From assembly GCF_002831665.1 (NCBI RefSeq), contig NZ_CP025118.1:868001-932000 (forward strand): a DNA stretch of 64,000 nt, written 5' to 3'. The translations under genes were made by a program, and so were the position numbers. Origin of the DNA: Lacinutrix sp. Bg11-31. GTDB lineage: Bacteria > Bacteroidota > Bacteroidia > Flavobacteriales > Flavobacteriaceae. Under the pieces are notes generated by a model, which was not told where the DNA came from, made no database searches, and saw nothing but the letters and a program-made list of their open reading frames with translations. Shown here piece by piece: positions 18,439-25,569 of the stretch (position 1 is the first letter of the stretch; each line of letters starts with the position of its first letter).

Positions 18439-18457
18439 TTCTGAACTTGATTCAGAA
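18439..18457. repeat. Family A palindrome with paired changes
   Basis: TTCTGAACTTGATTCAGAA differs from the 16208 copy at two positions that are opposite each other in the stem, so a C-G pair became a T-A pair and the hairpin is kept. It starts 5 nt after the hisH stop. Confidence 0.7.
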
Positions 18458-18480
18458 TTTAATAGTAAGATATAATGTTT

Positions 18481-18507
18481 TGTCATTTCGCACTTGATGC
18501 GGAATCC
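18481..18507. repeat. Palindromic repeat family D
   Basis: ATTTCGCA (18485-18492) pairs with TGCGGAAT (18498-18505) around a CTTGA loop, the same loop as in family A. It lies in the hisH-hisA gap. Confidence 0.65.
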
Positions 18508-18540
18508 ACAATAAAAGAATAAGTATTAATTAAAACAGAT

Positions 18541-18558
18541 TCCCATTTTCGTGGGAAG
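18541..18558. repeat. Short palindrome, family B, before hisA
   Basis: TTCCCA-TTTTCG-TGGGAA forms a 6-bp stem ending 5 nt before the hisA ATG. Confidence 0.6.
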
Positions 18559-18563
18559 TAAAC

Positions 18564-19307
18564 ATGAGAATAATACCAGCAATAGATATTATAGACGGAA
18601 AATGTGTTCGTTTAAGTAAGGGAGATTATAACACAAAGAAAATATACAACGAGAGTCCGTTAGAAGTAGCTAAGTCTTTTGAAGGTGCAGGAATCCAGTA
18701 TTTGCACGTTGTAGATTTAGATGGCGCAAAAGCAAAACACATTATTAATCATAAGGTTTTAGAGCAAATAGCAGCTAAAACCAAATTGAAAATAGATTTT
18801 GGAGGCGGATTAAAAACCGATGAAGATTTAAAAATAGCTTTTAATTCTGGTGCTTCTCAAATTACAGGAGGAAGTATTGCAGTTAAAAATCCTGAGATTT
18901 TTCAAGAATGGTTAATTAAGTTTGGAAGCGATAAAATTATTCTTGGAGCCGACTGTAATAACGAAAACATTGCTATTAGTGGTTGGTTAGAAGAAAGTGA
19001 TTTAAAAGTAATTCCTTTTATTAAAGAGTATCAAGCAAAAGGAGTAAGTTACGTTATTTGCACAGATATTTCTAAAGATGGTATGCTTGAAGGCCCTAGT
19101 TTTGAGCTGTATGAGCGTATTTTAAAGGGTTGTCACTCAGAGCAAAGCGAAGAATCTATTAAATTAATAGCTTCGGGAGGAATTTCAACTTTCGATGAGT
19201 TGCCTAAATTAGCAGAATTGGGTTGTGAAGGTGTTATTATTGGAAAAGCAATTTATGAAAACAGAATTAGCTTAAAACAATTAGAGAATTATATAATTAA
19301 TAAATAA
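18564..19307 (+). CDS. hisA: ProFAR isomerase with repeat-derived insertion
   Basis: HisA is the (beta/alpha)8-barrel isomerase that converts ProFAR to PRFAR. Of its 247 residues, D8 (IPAIDIIDG) and D168 (CTDISKDGM) are the catalytic acids, and the phosphate-binding motifs DFGGGL and IASGGIS are intact. Residues about 189-199 ([11 protein letters not shown]) are out of place between barrel elements. They are encoded by 19131-19157, a sequence I recognise as a common Bacteroidota intergenic repeat read in frame. The insertion precedes the IASGGIS strand, away from the catalytic ends, so the enzyme may still work. Confidence 0.95.
   Translation: MRIIPAIDIIDGKCVRLSKGDYNTKKIYNESPLEVAKSFEGAGIQYLHVVDLDGAKAKHIINHKVLEQIAAKTKLKIDFGGGLKTDEDLKIAFNSGASQITGGSIAVKNPEIFQEWLIKFGSDKIILGADCNNENIAISGWLEESDLKVIPFIKEYQAKGVSYVICTDISKDGMLEGPSFELYERILKGCHSEQSEESIKLIASGGISTFDELPKLAELGCEGVIIGKAIYENRISLKQLENYIINK
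19131..19157 (+). repeat. Palindromic repeat family F inside hisA
   Basis: This 27-nt stretch, beginning TGTCACTCAGAGCAAAGCGA, has the form of the common TGTCATTCAGAGCGAAGCGA intergenic repeat and encodes CHSEQSEES in frame in HisA. Confidence 0.75.
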
Positions 19308-19311
19308 GTAT

Positions 19312-19371
19312 CATTGCGAGGAACGAAGCAATCTCTTAATTGAGAAACAGATTGCTTCGTTCTTCGCAATG
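19312..19371. repeat. Palindromic repeat family E
   Basis: The 23-nt arms 19312-19334 and 19349-19371 are reverse complements except for one position that can form a G-U pair, around a 14-nt loop. The left arm begins CATTGCGAGGAACGAAGCAA. It fills the hisA-hisF gap and ends 14 nt before hisF. Confidence 0.9.
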
Positions 19372-19385
19372 ACGAACATATAAAA

Positions 19386-20141
19386 ATGCTTACAAAACGA
19401 ATAATACCTTGCTTAGATATTAAAAACGGACGAACAGTAAAAGGCGTAAACTTTGTCGATTTACGAGATGCTGGAGATCCTGTAGAATTAGCCAAGCAAT
19501 ATGCTTTAAAAGGAGCGGATGAGTTAGTGTTTCTTGATATTTCTGCAACATTAGAAGGTAGAAAAACCATGCATGATATGGTTTTAAAAGTCGCCGAACA
19601 CGTAAATATTCCGTTTACAGTTGGTGGTGGAATTTCGAGTATTGAAGATGTAGACGCTTTATTAAAGTGTGGAGCAGACAAGATTTCTATAAATTCCTCA
19701 GCAATAAAAAGACCTGAATTGGTTAACGAATTGGCAAATAAATTTGGAAGTCAGTGTGTTGTTGTTGCTATAGATGCTAAAAATGTAGATGGTAATTGGA
19801 TTGTGCATTTAGCAGGAGGAACTATTCCAACGAAACTAAATTTATTCGATTGGGCAAAAGAAGTAGAACAACGTGGAGCAGGAGAGATTTTGTTTACGTC
19901 TATGGATAACGATGGTACAAAGGATGGTTTTGCAAACGATGCTTTAGCAAAATTATCTGAAGCGTTAAATATTCCAATTATAGCTTCAGGTGGAGCAGGA
20001 ACTATTCAGCATTTTGTTGATACTTTCAAAAAAGGAAAGGCAGATGCTGCTTTGGCTGCGAGTGTATTTCATTTTGGAGAAATACCAATTTCAGAATTAA
20101 AAGAAGCATTAAAAGAAAATAATATAGCAGTACGATTATAG
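19386..20141 (+). CDS. hisF: Imidazole glycerol phosphate synthase, cyclase subunit
   Basis: HisF is the barrel-fold cyclase that uses ammonia from HisH to form imidazole glycerol phosphate and AICAR. The 251-residue protein has catalytic D11 ([11 protein letters not shown]) and D130 (VAIDAK), and the phosphate-binding motifs VGGGIS and ASGGAG. It follows hisA, with which it shares ancestry, and is separated from it by a 60-nt palindromic repeat. Confidence 0.97.
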   Translation: MLTKRIIPCLDIKNGRTVKGVNFVDLRDAGDPVELAKQYALKGADELVFLDISATLEGRKTMHDMVLKVAEHVNIPFTVGGGISSIEDVDALLKCGADKISINSSAIKRPELVNELANKFGSQCVVVAIDAKNVDGNWIVHLAGGTIPTKLNLFDWAKEVEQRGAGEILFTSMDNDGTKDGFANDALAKLSEALNIPIIASGGAGTIQHFVDTFKKGKADAALAASVFHFGEIPISELKEALKENNIAVRL

Positions 20142-20152
20142 TTGTACATAAT

Positions 20153-20254
20153 GTCACTTCGAGTGATTTGTGAAGCATGAACAAAGTGTATCGAGAAGCT
20201 TTTAAAAATGGCTTTTGATACTAAATTGTAGAAAACACAATGTGATTAGAACTG
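20153..20254. repeat. Palindromic repeat family C, diverged copy
   Basis: It starts GTCACTTCGAGTGATTTGTG and includes GTGTATCGAGAAG and a degenerate right arm (ACAATGTGATTAGAACTGG). It fills the hisF-hisIE gap and ends 19 nt before hisIE. The right arm has decayed more than in other copies. Confidence 0.7.
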
Positions 20255-20273
20255 GCGTAAATAATAAAACAAA

Positions 20274-20897
20274 ATGAATATAGATTTCAATAAAAACAAC
20301 GATGGTTTAGTGCCAGCAATTATACAAGACGCAACAACAAAAAACGTGTTAATGTTGGGTTATATGAACGAAGAAGCGTTCAATAAAACGAAGGAAACTA
20401 AATTAGTAACCTTTTTTAGTAGAACTAAAAATCGTTTGTGGACTAAAGGAGAAGAAAGCGGAAACGTTTTAAATTTAGTAGATATAAAACTGGATTGCGA
20501 TAACGATACGTTATTAATTCAGGTAAATCCAAAAGGACCAACATGCCATAAAGGAACAGATACGTGCTGGAATGATGAAAATACTGAGAATTTTGGTTTT
20601 ATTTCAAAATTAGAAAACACTATTGAAAGCAGAGTAAAAGCCGGAGATGCAGAGAAATCTTATGTAGCTTCATTATTTGCTTCAGGTATTAATAAAGTAG
20701 CTCAAAAAGTAGGTGAGGAGGCTGTAGAAGTTGTTATTGAAGCAATGGATAACAACGACGACTTGTTTTTAAGTGAAAGTGCAGATTTACTATTTCATTA
20801 TTTAATGTTGTTACAAGCAAAAGGGTTTAAACTCAATGATGTAGTTTCTGTTTTAAAAAGTAGAGAAAAACAGAAAAGCATCAAACTTAAAATTTAG
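20274..20897 (+). CDS. hisIE: Bifunctional phosphoribosyl-AMP cyclohydrolase / phosphoribosyl-ATP pyrophosphatase
   Basis: This fusion performs steps two and three of histidine synthesis. The 207-residue protein has the HisI cyclohydrolase domain (about 1-105) with LDCDNDTLLIQV and the zinc-binding THKG-type segment PTCHKGTDTCW, then the HisE pyrophosphohydrolase domain (about 115-207) with KVGEEAVEVVIEA. It is the last his gene. A perfect inverted repeat overlaps its end and probably terminates the operon. Confidence 0.96.
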   Translation: MNIDFNKNNDGLVPAIIQDATTKNVLMLGYMNEEAFNKTKETKLVTFFSRTKNRLWTKGEESGNVLNLVDIKLDCDNDTLLIQVNPKGPTCHKGTDTCWNDENTENFGFISKLENTIESRVKAGDAEKSYVASLFASGINKVAQKVGEEAVEVVIEAMDNNDDLFLSESADLLFHYLMLLQAKGFKLNDVVSVLKSREKQKSIKLKI

Positions 20898-20911
20898 AGA
20901 TTGATGCTTTT
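20874..20911. terminator. Bidirectional terminator ending the his operon
   Basis: AAAAGCATCAA (20874-20884) and TTGATGCTTTT (20901-20911) form a perfect 11-bp stem with A/T tails on both sides. It overlaps the last codons of hisIE and lies between hisIE and a convergent gene, so it could serve both. Confidence 0.6.
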
Positions 20912-20931
20912 AATAGTGTTTTGTTCGTTTT

Positions 20932-21351
20932 CTATTTAATCCAACCTTTTACACTAAATAGTCTTGCTAAAACAACAAAAATTATAGCGAAAACGATAAT
21001 CATAATCGTCATACCAATGCTACTTGCGTTACCACTAATAAGGATATGGCTCATTTGGATAATTACTGCCAAAAGGGATAATAGCATTAAAGTGTATCCA
21101 AGTTTTTTTCTTAGTAATATAAATACAAAACCAAAGAAGCCTGCAAATACAGCAATAGCAAAAGCAGCTGTTACCCAAGTTGGAGTATTGGCTACAATGT
21201 CTAATTGTTCTTGAGTATACATATTTCTAAAGCTTTCTGTATTGTAAGCTTGTTGCAAGTAGTGATTAACTCCCATTCCGTTCCAAATAAGACCAATTAC
21301 GGTTACTATCCAGAACCAAATTGGTGGTTTTTGTGTTGAGTTTACTGTCAT
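20932..21351 (-). CDS. Small four-helix membrane protein of unknown function
   Basis: This 139-residue protein has about four membrane segments (near 12-28, 58-80, 84-102 and 112-130). Close relatives in Bacteroidota are often labelled 'sugar transporter', but I see nothing in the sequence to support that label. It is convergent with hisIE. No catalytic residues are evident. Confidence 0.8.
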   Translation of the reverse strand: MTVNSTQKPPIWFWIVTVIGLIWNGMGVNHYLQQAYNTESFRNMYTQEQLDIVANTPTWVTAAFAIAVFAGFFGFVFILLRKKLGYTLMLLSLLAVIIQMSHILISGNASSIGMTIMIIVFAIIFVVLARLFSVKGWIK

Positions 21352-21445
21352 AATATTTATTTTTTAGTTAGTTATTGAAAATACAAGTTATATAAATTTT
21401 GCTTAACATCGTTTTATAGATTATTTTCGAAGTCAATATTTAGCA

Positions 21446-22228
21446 ATGTTCACAAAGAAGTACTTTTACCTTATTAAGATTCAATATTTAGGCTATCGCT
21501 TTCACGGTTGGCAAAAACAGCCCAATGTAAAAACATTGCATTTAATGGTGGATCGCACATTGAATTTTATAATGGAAGGTAAGCGTTTTAAAAGCTTGGC
21601 TTCTGGACGAACAGATGCAATGGTCTCTGCCGAAGAAACTGCTATTGAGTTGTTTTTATACGAACCAATTGAAGATTTTGATGTTTTTTTAGAGTTATTC
21701 AATAGAAATTTACCTCAAGATATTCGTGCATTAACTATTGAAGAGGTTGATGCTAAATTCAATATTATTCAAAGTTCAAAAATTAAAGAATACTTGTATT
21801 TGTTTGCTTGTGGAGATAAGTTTCATCCATTTTGTGCTCCAATATTAACAACCATTTTAGATGGTTTGGATGTTGAATTAATGAAACAAGGCGCGAAACT
21901 TTTTGAAGGAGAAAATTACTTAAAAACATATTGCTATAAACCATCAGACAACGGAATTTATACACGTACGATCTTAACTTGCGAGATTGTAGAAAACGAT
22001 ATTTACACGGCTAGTTTCTTTCCAAAGAGAACTTATTTATTAAGAGTTAGAGGTAAAGGTTTTATGAGAAACCAAATTCGATTAATGATGGGGACTTTAA
22101 TAGATTTAGGTAAAGGTAAGCTTACCATAAAAGATATTGAAGACTCTTTAGTACCCGAAAACACTATAAGAATGGAGTATATTGCACCAGCTTCAGGTTT
22201 AATTCTTAAAAGCCTTCAATTCGAATAA
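21446..22228 (+). CDS. truA: tRNA pseudouridine synthase A family protein
   Basis: TruA converts uridines 38-40 of the tRNA anticodon arm to pseudouridine. The 260-residue protein has the catalytic aspartate D57 in ASGRTDAMVSA, the opening FYLIKIQYLGYRFHGWQKQP and a C-terminal RGKGFMRNQIRLMMGTLIDLG motif. The sequence around D57 departs slightly from the usual GRTDxGVHA (AMVSA instead of xGVHA), so substrate preference may differ. This is a Bacteroidota subtype. Confidence 0.88.
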   Translation: MFTKKYFYLIKIQYLGYRFHGWQKQPNVKTLHLMVDRTLNFIMEGKRFKSLASGRTDAMVSAEETAIELFLYEPIEDFDVFLELFNRNLPQDIRALTIEEVDAKFNIIQSSKIKEYLYLFACGDKFHPFCAPILTTILDGLDVELMKQGAKLFEGENYLKTYCYKPSDNGIYTRTILTCEIVENDIYTASFFPKRTYLLRVRGKGFMRNQIRLMMGTLIDLGKGKLTIKDIEDSLVPENTIRMEYIAPASGLILKSLQFE

Positions 22229-22261
22229 AGTGTTAATTGTGTTAACAAACCTCATGCTTCT

Positions 22262-22289
22262 TTAACATAATTTATGTTAATTTTTTTTT
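22262..22289 (+). terminator. Terminator after truA
   Basis: TTAACATAA and TTATGTTAA form a perfect AT-rich stem, followed by nine T residues. Confidence 0.6.
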
Positions 22290-22315
22290 CATAACGTTAA
22301 AGGCCGTTAAATCAC

Positions 22316-22343
22316 TTGACAAAATTACTTATACGCTTATATT
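22316..22343 (+). promoter_or_regulatory. E. coli-like -35/-10 promoter before dps
   Basis: TTGACA (22316-22321) and TATATT (22338-22343) are 16 bp apart, resembling the E. coli housekeeping promoter rather than the Bacteroidota TTG/TAnnTTTG form. The match could be chance in AT-rich DNA. Confidence 0.3.
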
Positions 22344-22373
22344 AATAGGGAACCAAAATACAAACTATTAATT

Positions 22374-22877
22374 ATGAGTTATTTGAATATGCAAGATGAA
22401 AAATTATTACCAGTAGTAATGGAATTAAATACATTATTATCAGACTACAATTTATACTACCAAAAATTAAAAAGCTTTCATTGGAATGTACAAGGACGAA
22501 ATTTTTTTGATTTACACAAACAGTTCGAAAATATGTATAGTGAAGCAAAAACTAAAGTAGATGAGATAGCCGAGCGCATTTTAACTTTAAGGCATCATCC
22601 AGTAAGTAAGTTTAGCGACTACCTTAAAATATCATCCTTGTCTGAAGCTTCAGTAATGATTTCGGATAAAGATATGATTGGAGAATTATTAAATGATCAT
22701 AAAATAATGTTAGCACAAATGTCTCAAGTTGTTGCTAAAGCTGAATCAGCAAAAGACGAAGGAACTATAGATTTAATTGGAGCTTATATTCGTGAGTTAG
22801 AAAAAACAAGTTGGCAGTTGAATGCTTGGTCAAAAAATTATAGAGAAGAGTCAATTCTTGAAGAAGTTAAAAATTAA
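22374..22877 (+). CDS. dps: Dps-like ferritin
   Basis: Dps proteins form 12-subunit shells that oxidise and store iron using peroxide and may bind DNA. The 167-residue protein has the intersubunit ferroxidase residues H36 (SFHWNVQG), H48 (DLHKQF), D63 and E67 (KVDEIAERI). It would protect against oxidative stress. It is followed by a mechanosensitive channel gene, a DUF1328 gene and a small lipoprotein gene, which together look like a stress-related group. Confidence 0.92.
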   Translation: MSYLNMQDEKLLPVVMELNTLLSDYNLYYQKLKSFHWNVQGRNFFDLHKQFENMYSEAKTKVDEIAERILTLRHHPVSKFSDYLKISSLSEASVMISDKDMIGELLNDHKIMLAQMSQVVAKAESAKDEGTIDLIGAYIRELEKTSWQLNAWSKNYREESILEEVKN

Positions 22878-22934
22878 TGTTTTTAGAGTAATCCACAAAT
22901 ACACTAAATATTAATTTTAAACTTTAGAGAATAC

Positions 22935-23834
22935 ATGACAGACCAATTAAACACAGCATACGAACTAATATCAAGTAAATTAATAGGCTGGTTAAATGCC
23001 TTTTTAGAAAACTTACCAAATCTTGTTATTGCAATTATAGTACTTGTAGTATTTTATTACATTTCTAAATACGTTTCGCGATTAATAGGAAAACTAATTT
23101 CTAAAAAAGTAAAACAAGATTCTTTAGTAAATATAATTACTAAAATATCTGGTATTACAATTATTGCAGTAGGGTTATTTCTTGCTTTAGGTATAATGAA
23201 TTTAAGTAAAACATTAGAAACACTAATTGGAGCAGCAGGTGTCTCTGGTTTGGTTATAGGTTTAGCTTTACAAGGGACGCTTAGTAATACTTTTGCAGGT
23301 ATTGTGTTAAGTTTTAGAAAGAGCATAGAATTAGGGAACTGGGTAGAAACTAATGGGTTTTCGGGAGAAGTTGTTGAGATTAGTTTAAAAAACTTTGTTG
23401 TTAAAGAGGCAGATAATAATTTAGTCCTTATTCCTAACAAATCTATACTAGAAAACCCAGTTAAAAATTATTCTTTAACTACAAAAATGAGAATATTTTT
23501 AGAATGTGGAGTAGGATATGAGTCAGATCTTGATGAAGTTGAAGCATTAACAAAACAAACTATTGCAGATACATTCGATCAAATTAATTCGCCTGAAGAG
23601 GTGGAGTTCTATTATACAGAATATGGCGGAAGTTCTATAAATTATTTATGTCGATTTTGGATAGATTCTGAAAACGCATTAGAAAAATTAAAGGCAAAAA
23701 GCAAAGCCATTATAGAAATTAAAAAGGCTTACGATAAAAAAGATATTAATATACCATTTCCTATTAGAACGCTACAATTTGATAACAAATTAAGCTTAGA
23801 TCATAGTAAGGAATTGGAATTTTCTCAAAGCTAA
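22935..23834 (+). CDS. Small-conductance mechanosensitive channel (MscS family)
   Basis: The channel opens under membrane tension to release solutes during osmotic downshock. The 299-residue protein has three membrane segments (about 25-45, 63-87 and 95-117). The third is Gly/Ala-rich (GAAGVSGLVIGLALQGTLSNTFAGI), as in the MscS pore helix. A cytoplasmic beta domain follows, with ELGNWVETNGFSGEVVEISLKNFVV and the LIPNKSILENPVKNYS motif. Length and layout match MscS. Confidence 0.93.
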   Translation: MTDQLNTAYELISSKLIGWLNAFLENLPNLVIAIIVLVVFYYISKYVSRLIGKLISKKVKQDSLVNIITKISGITIIAVGLFLALGIMNLSKTLETLIGAAGVSGLVIGLALQGTLSNTFAGIVLSFRKSIELGNWVETNGFSGEVVEISLKNFVVKEADNNLVLIPNKSILENPVKNYSLTTKMRIFLECGVGYESDLDEVEALTKQTIADTFDQINSPEEVEFYYTEYGGSSINYLCRFWIDSENALEKLKAKSKAIIEIKKAYDKKDINIPFPIRTLQFDNKLSLDHSKELEFSQS

Positions 23835-23882
23835 AAATTAGTTTTTGTAAGCAATTATTTAACCATTTAAAACAAAAAAAAC

Positions 23883-24038
23883 ATGTTACGTTGGACCATT
23901 ACATTTATCATTATTGCAATTATAGCTGGAGTCTTAGGATTTGGAGGTATAGCAGGAGCAGCATCAGGAGTTGCTAAAATATGTTTCTTTATATTTTTAG
24001 TATTATTTGTGCTATCCTTAATTAGAGGAAAGCGATAA
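23883..24038 (+). CDS. Small DUF1328-like membrane protein
   Basis: A 51-residue protein starts [20 protein letters not shown] and has two hydrophobic segments with a Gly/Ala-rich turn ([13 protein letters not shown]), matching the DUF1328/YtjA type. Its function is unknown; family members are often next to stress genes, which fits the dps and mscS neighbours. Confidence 0.8.
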   Translation: MLRWTITFIIIAIIAGVLGFGGIAGAASGVAKICFFIFLVLFVLSLIRGKR

Positions 24039-24140
24039 TTTTTATAATTATTATGAAAAATAAATCAATTTTTTTAATAGAGATATTTAGTTTAATTGTA
24101 AATTTATTATAATGCTTAACGATTAAAAAAATAACAAAAA

Positions 24141-24281
24141 ATGAAAAAAATACCATATTTATTTATAGCCTTATTTACAATGTCTATAGCTTTATCAAGC
24201 TGTAGAGAAGAATCAACTGGAGACAAGATAGAAAATGCCGTTGAAGATGTTGCGGATGACATTGAAGATGTAGTTGATTAA
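24141..24281 (+). CDS. Tiny acidic lipoprotein
   Basis: A 46-residue product has a lipoprotein signal peptide with lipobox LSSC (cysteine 21), followed by a very acidic tail, DKIENAVEDVADDIEDVVD. The tail has amphipathic heptad spacing and could form a short helix. It resembles small entericidin-like or anchored-helix lipoproteins, but I do not assign a function. A strong terminator follows it. Confidence 0.65.
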   Translation: MKKIPYLFIALFTMSIALSSCREESTGDKIENAVEDVADDIEDVVD

Positions 24282-24305
24282 TTTTAGTGTTAAGTTTTTA
24301 GATAT

Positions 24306-24342
24306 AGTCTCAGTTTCAGAATTTAAAACTGAGACTTTTTTT
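24306..24342 (+). terminator. Intrinsic terminator
   Basis: AGTCTCAGTTT (24306-24316) pairs with AAACTGAGACT (24326-24336), followed by a run of T. It ends the dps-mscS-lipoprotein group. Confidence 0.85.
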
Positions 24343-24374
24343 GTATTTTTATAATTCAATTTCAAACTCAGTTT

Positions 24375-25049
24375 ATGATTTCAAAAAACGTATTTAATTT
24401 TTTAAAAAAATTAGAAAAGAATAACAACCGAGACTGGTTTAACGATAATAAACCAGAATTTAAAACATTAGAAACAGAGGTTAAAAATTTTTACAATACA
24501 ATAAACGAAAGATTAAATGTTCATGATGAGACAGATAAGGTAAAAGTTTTTAGGATTTATCGCGATGTCCGTTTTTCTAAAAACAAACTACCTTATAAAA
24601 CACATCTTAGTGGTTCTTTTCATAGAGTAAAACCCAGATTACGTGGTGGTTATTATTTTCATATTCAACCTAATAACGAAAGCTTTATCGCTACAGGTTT
24701 TTGGGATCCTGCAAAAGAAGATCTATTACGAATTAGAAAAGAATTTGAAATGGACGATGAGGAAATAAGAACAATAATAAAGAATAAAACCTTTAAATCT
24801 GTTTGGGGAGAATTAGAAGGAGACGAATTAAAAACAGCTCCAAAAGGTTTCGATAAGGAGCATAAAGCAATTGATTTGATAAGGCGAAAACAATTTATTT
24901 TTACTAAAAAGCTTACTGATAAAGAGATACAAAGCAAAGAATTAATTGATATTATCGATAATGGTTTTAAAACCATACGACCATATTTCAATTATATGAG
25001 CGCTATTTTAACTACAGATTTAAATGGTGTTTCATTAATAGATGACTAA
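24375..25049 (+). CDS. DUF2461 family protein
   Basis: This 224-residue protein matches the DUF2461/TIGR02453 pattern: an opening NNRDWFNDNKPEF, a central VFRIYRDVRFSKNKLPYKTH, and GGYYFHIQPNNESFIATGFWDP. The conserved Arg, Asp and Lys residues suggest an enzyme, but no reaction is established to my knowledge. The gene overlaps the end of the convergent gene by 4 bp. Confidence 0.88.
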   Translation: MISKNVFNFLKKLEKNNNRDWFNDNKPEFKTLETEVKNFYNTINERLNVHDETDKVKVFRIYRDVRFSKNKLPYKTHLSGSFHRVKPRLRGGYYFHIQPNNESFIATGFWDPAKEDLLRIRKEFEMDDEEIRTIIKNKTFKSVWGELEGDELKTAPKGFDKEHKAIDLIRRKQFIFTKKLTDKEIQSKELIDIIDNGFKTIRPYFNYMSAILTTDLNGVSLIDD

Positions 25050-25462
25050 ACAGTTGCAGCAATTTTAACTTTTTCGAATAGTTGAATATTGCTTTGCAAG
25101 CGTTGTATAACAATATTCATCATGCGTTTATTTAATGCAGATGAGTTTTCTATGTAAAGTAAATATTCTTCAGTTGTAAACTGGCCAATTATCATTCCTT
25201 TAATCGAATTTCTAAACTTGATGTCTTTGTGCAAAGCATTATCTATATAGTGCAGCCTTTTTTCTAAAGTAAACTCATAAAATACATTTTTATGTTTTGC
25301 AATGTAATTTCTAAAAACAGCAACAAATAAATCATTTTGTAGTTTAATAATTGGGCGCAACGTAACGTTTTGAAAACGCTCGCCTTTACTTGTATTACCA
25401 CTTGTTTTAATAGAATTTATTATTGGTCTAATGTCTAATAATTGTAAGTCTCTAGTTGCCAT
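25046..25462 (-). CDS. Hypothetical protein
   Basis: I do not recognise this 138-residue soluble protein. It lacks a signal peptide and membrane segments. Basic and aromatic residues alternate with predicted helices (for example YIDNALHKDIKFRNSIKGMIIGQF). It has conserved-looking features of a Bacteroidota-specific family, and it converges with the DUF2461 gene. A cytoplasmic location is likely. Confidence 0.7.
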   Translation of the reverse strand: MATRDLQLLDIRPIINSIKTSGNTSKGERFQNVTLRPIIKLQNDLFVAVFRNYIAKHKNVFYEFTLEKRLHYIDNALHKDIKFRNSIKGMIIGQFTTEEYLLYIENSSALNKRMMNIVIQRLQSNIQLFEKVKIAATV

Positions 25463-25569
25463 ATGTAAGTTTTTTTATAAAATTAATAATAAAAATCACT
25501 TACACATTAAGCAGTCTAAATATTTGTTAACGTTATTATTAACATATAAATCAAGAGTCTATCAAGAGT

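Noticed and set aside
19128..19160. Frameshift or sequencing error as the cause of the odd HisA segment
   Set aside because: The reading frame continues correctly on both sides, and the inserted DNA matches a known type of repeat, so an in-frame insertion is the simpler explanation.
20921..21214. 97-residue plus-strand ORF after hisIE
   Set aside because: It is antisense to the 139-residue membrane protein gene, whose hydrophobic pattern and coding character are much better.
24665..24991. 108-residue minus-strand ORF within the DUF2461 gene
   Set aside because: It is antisense to a well-supported coding sequence and shows low-complexity Ser/Leu content typical of shadow frames.
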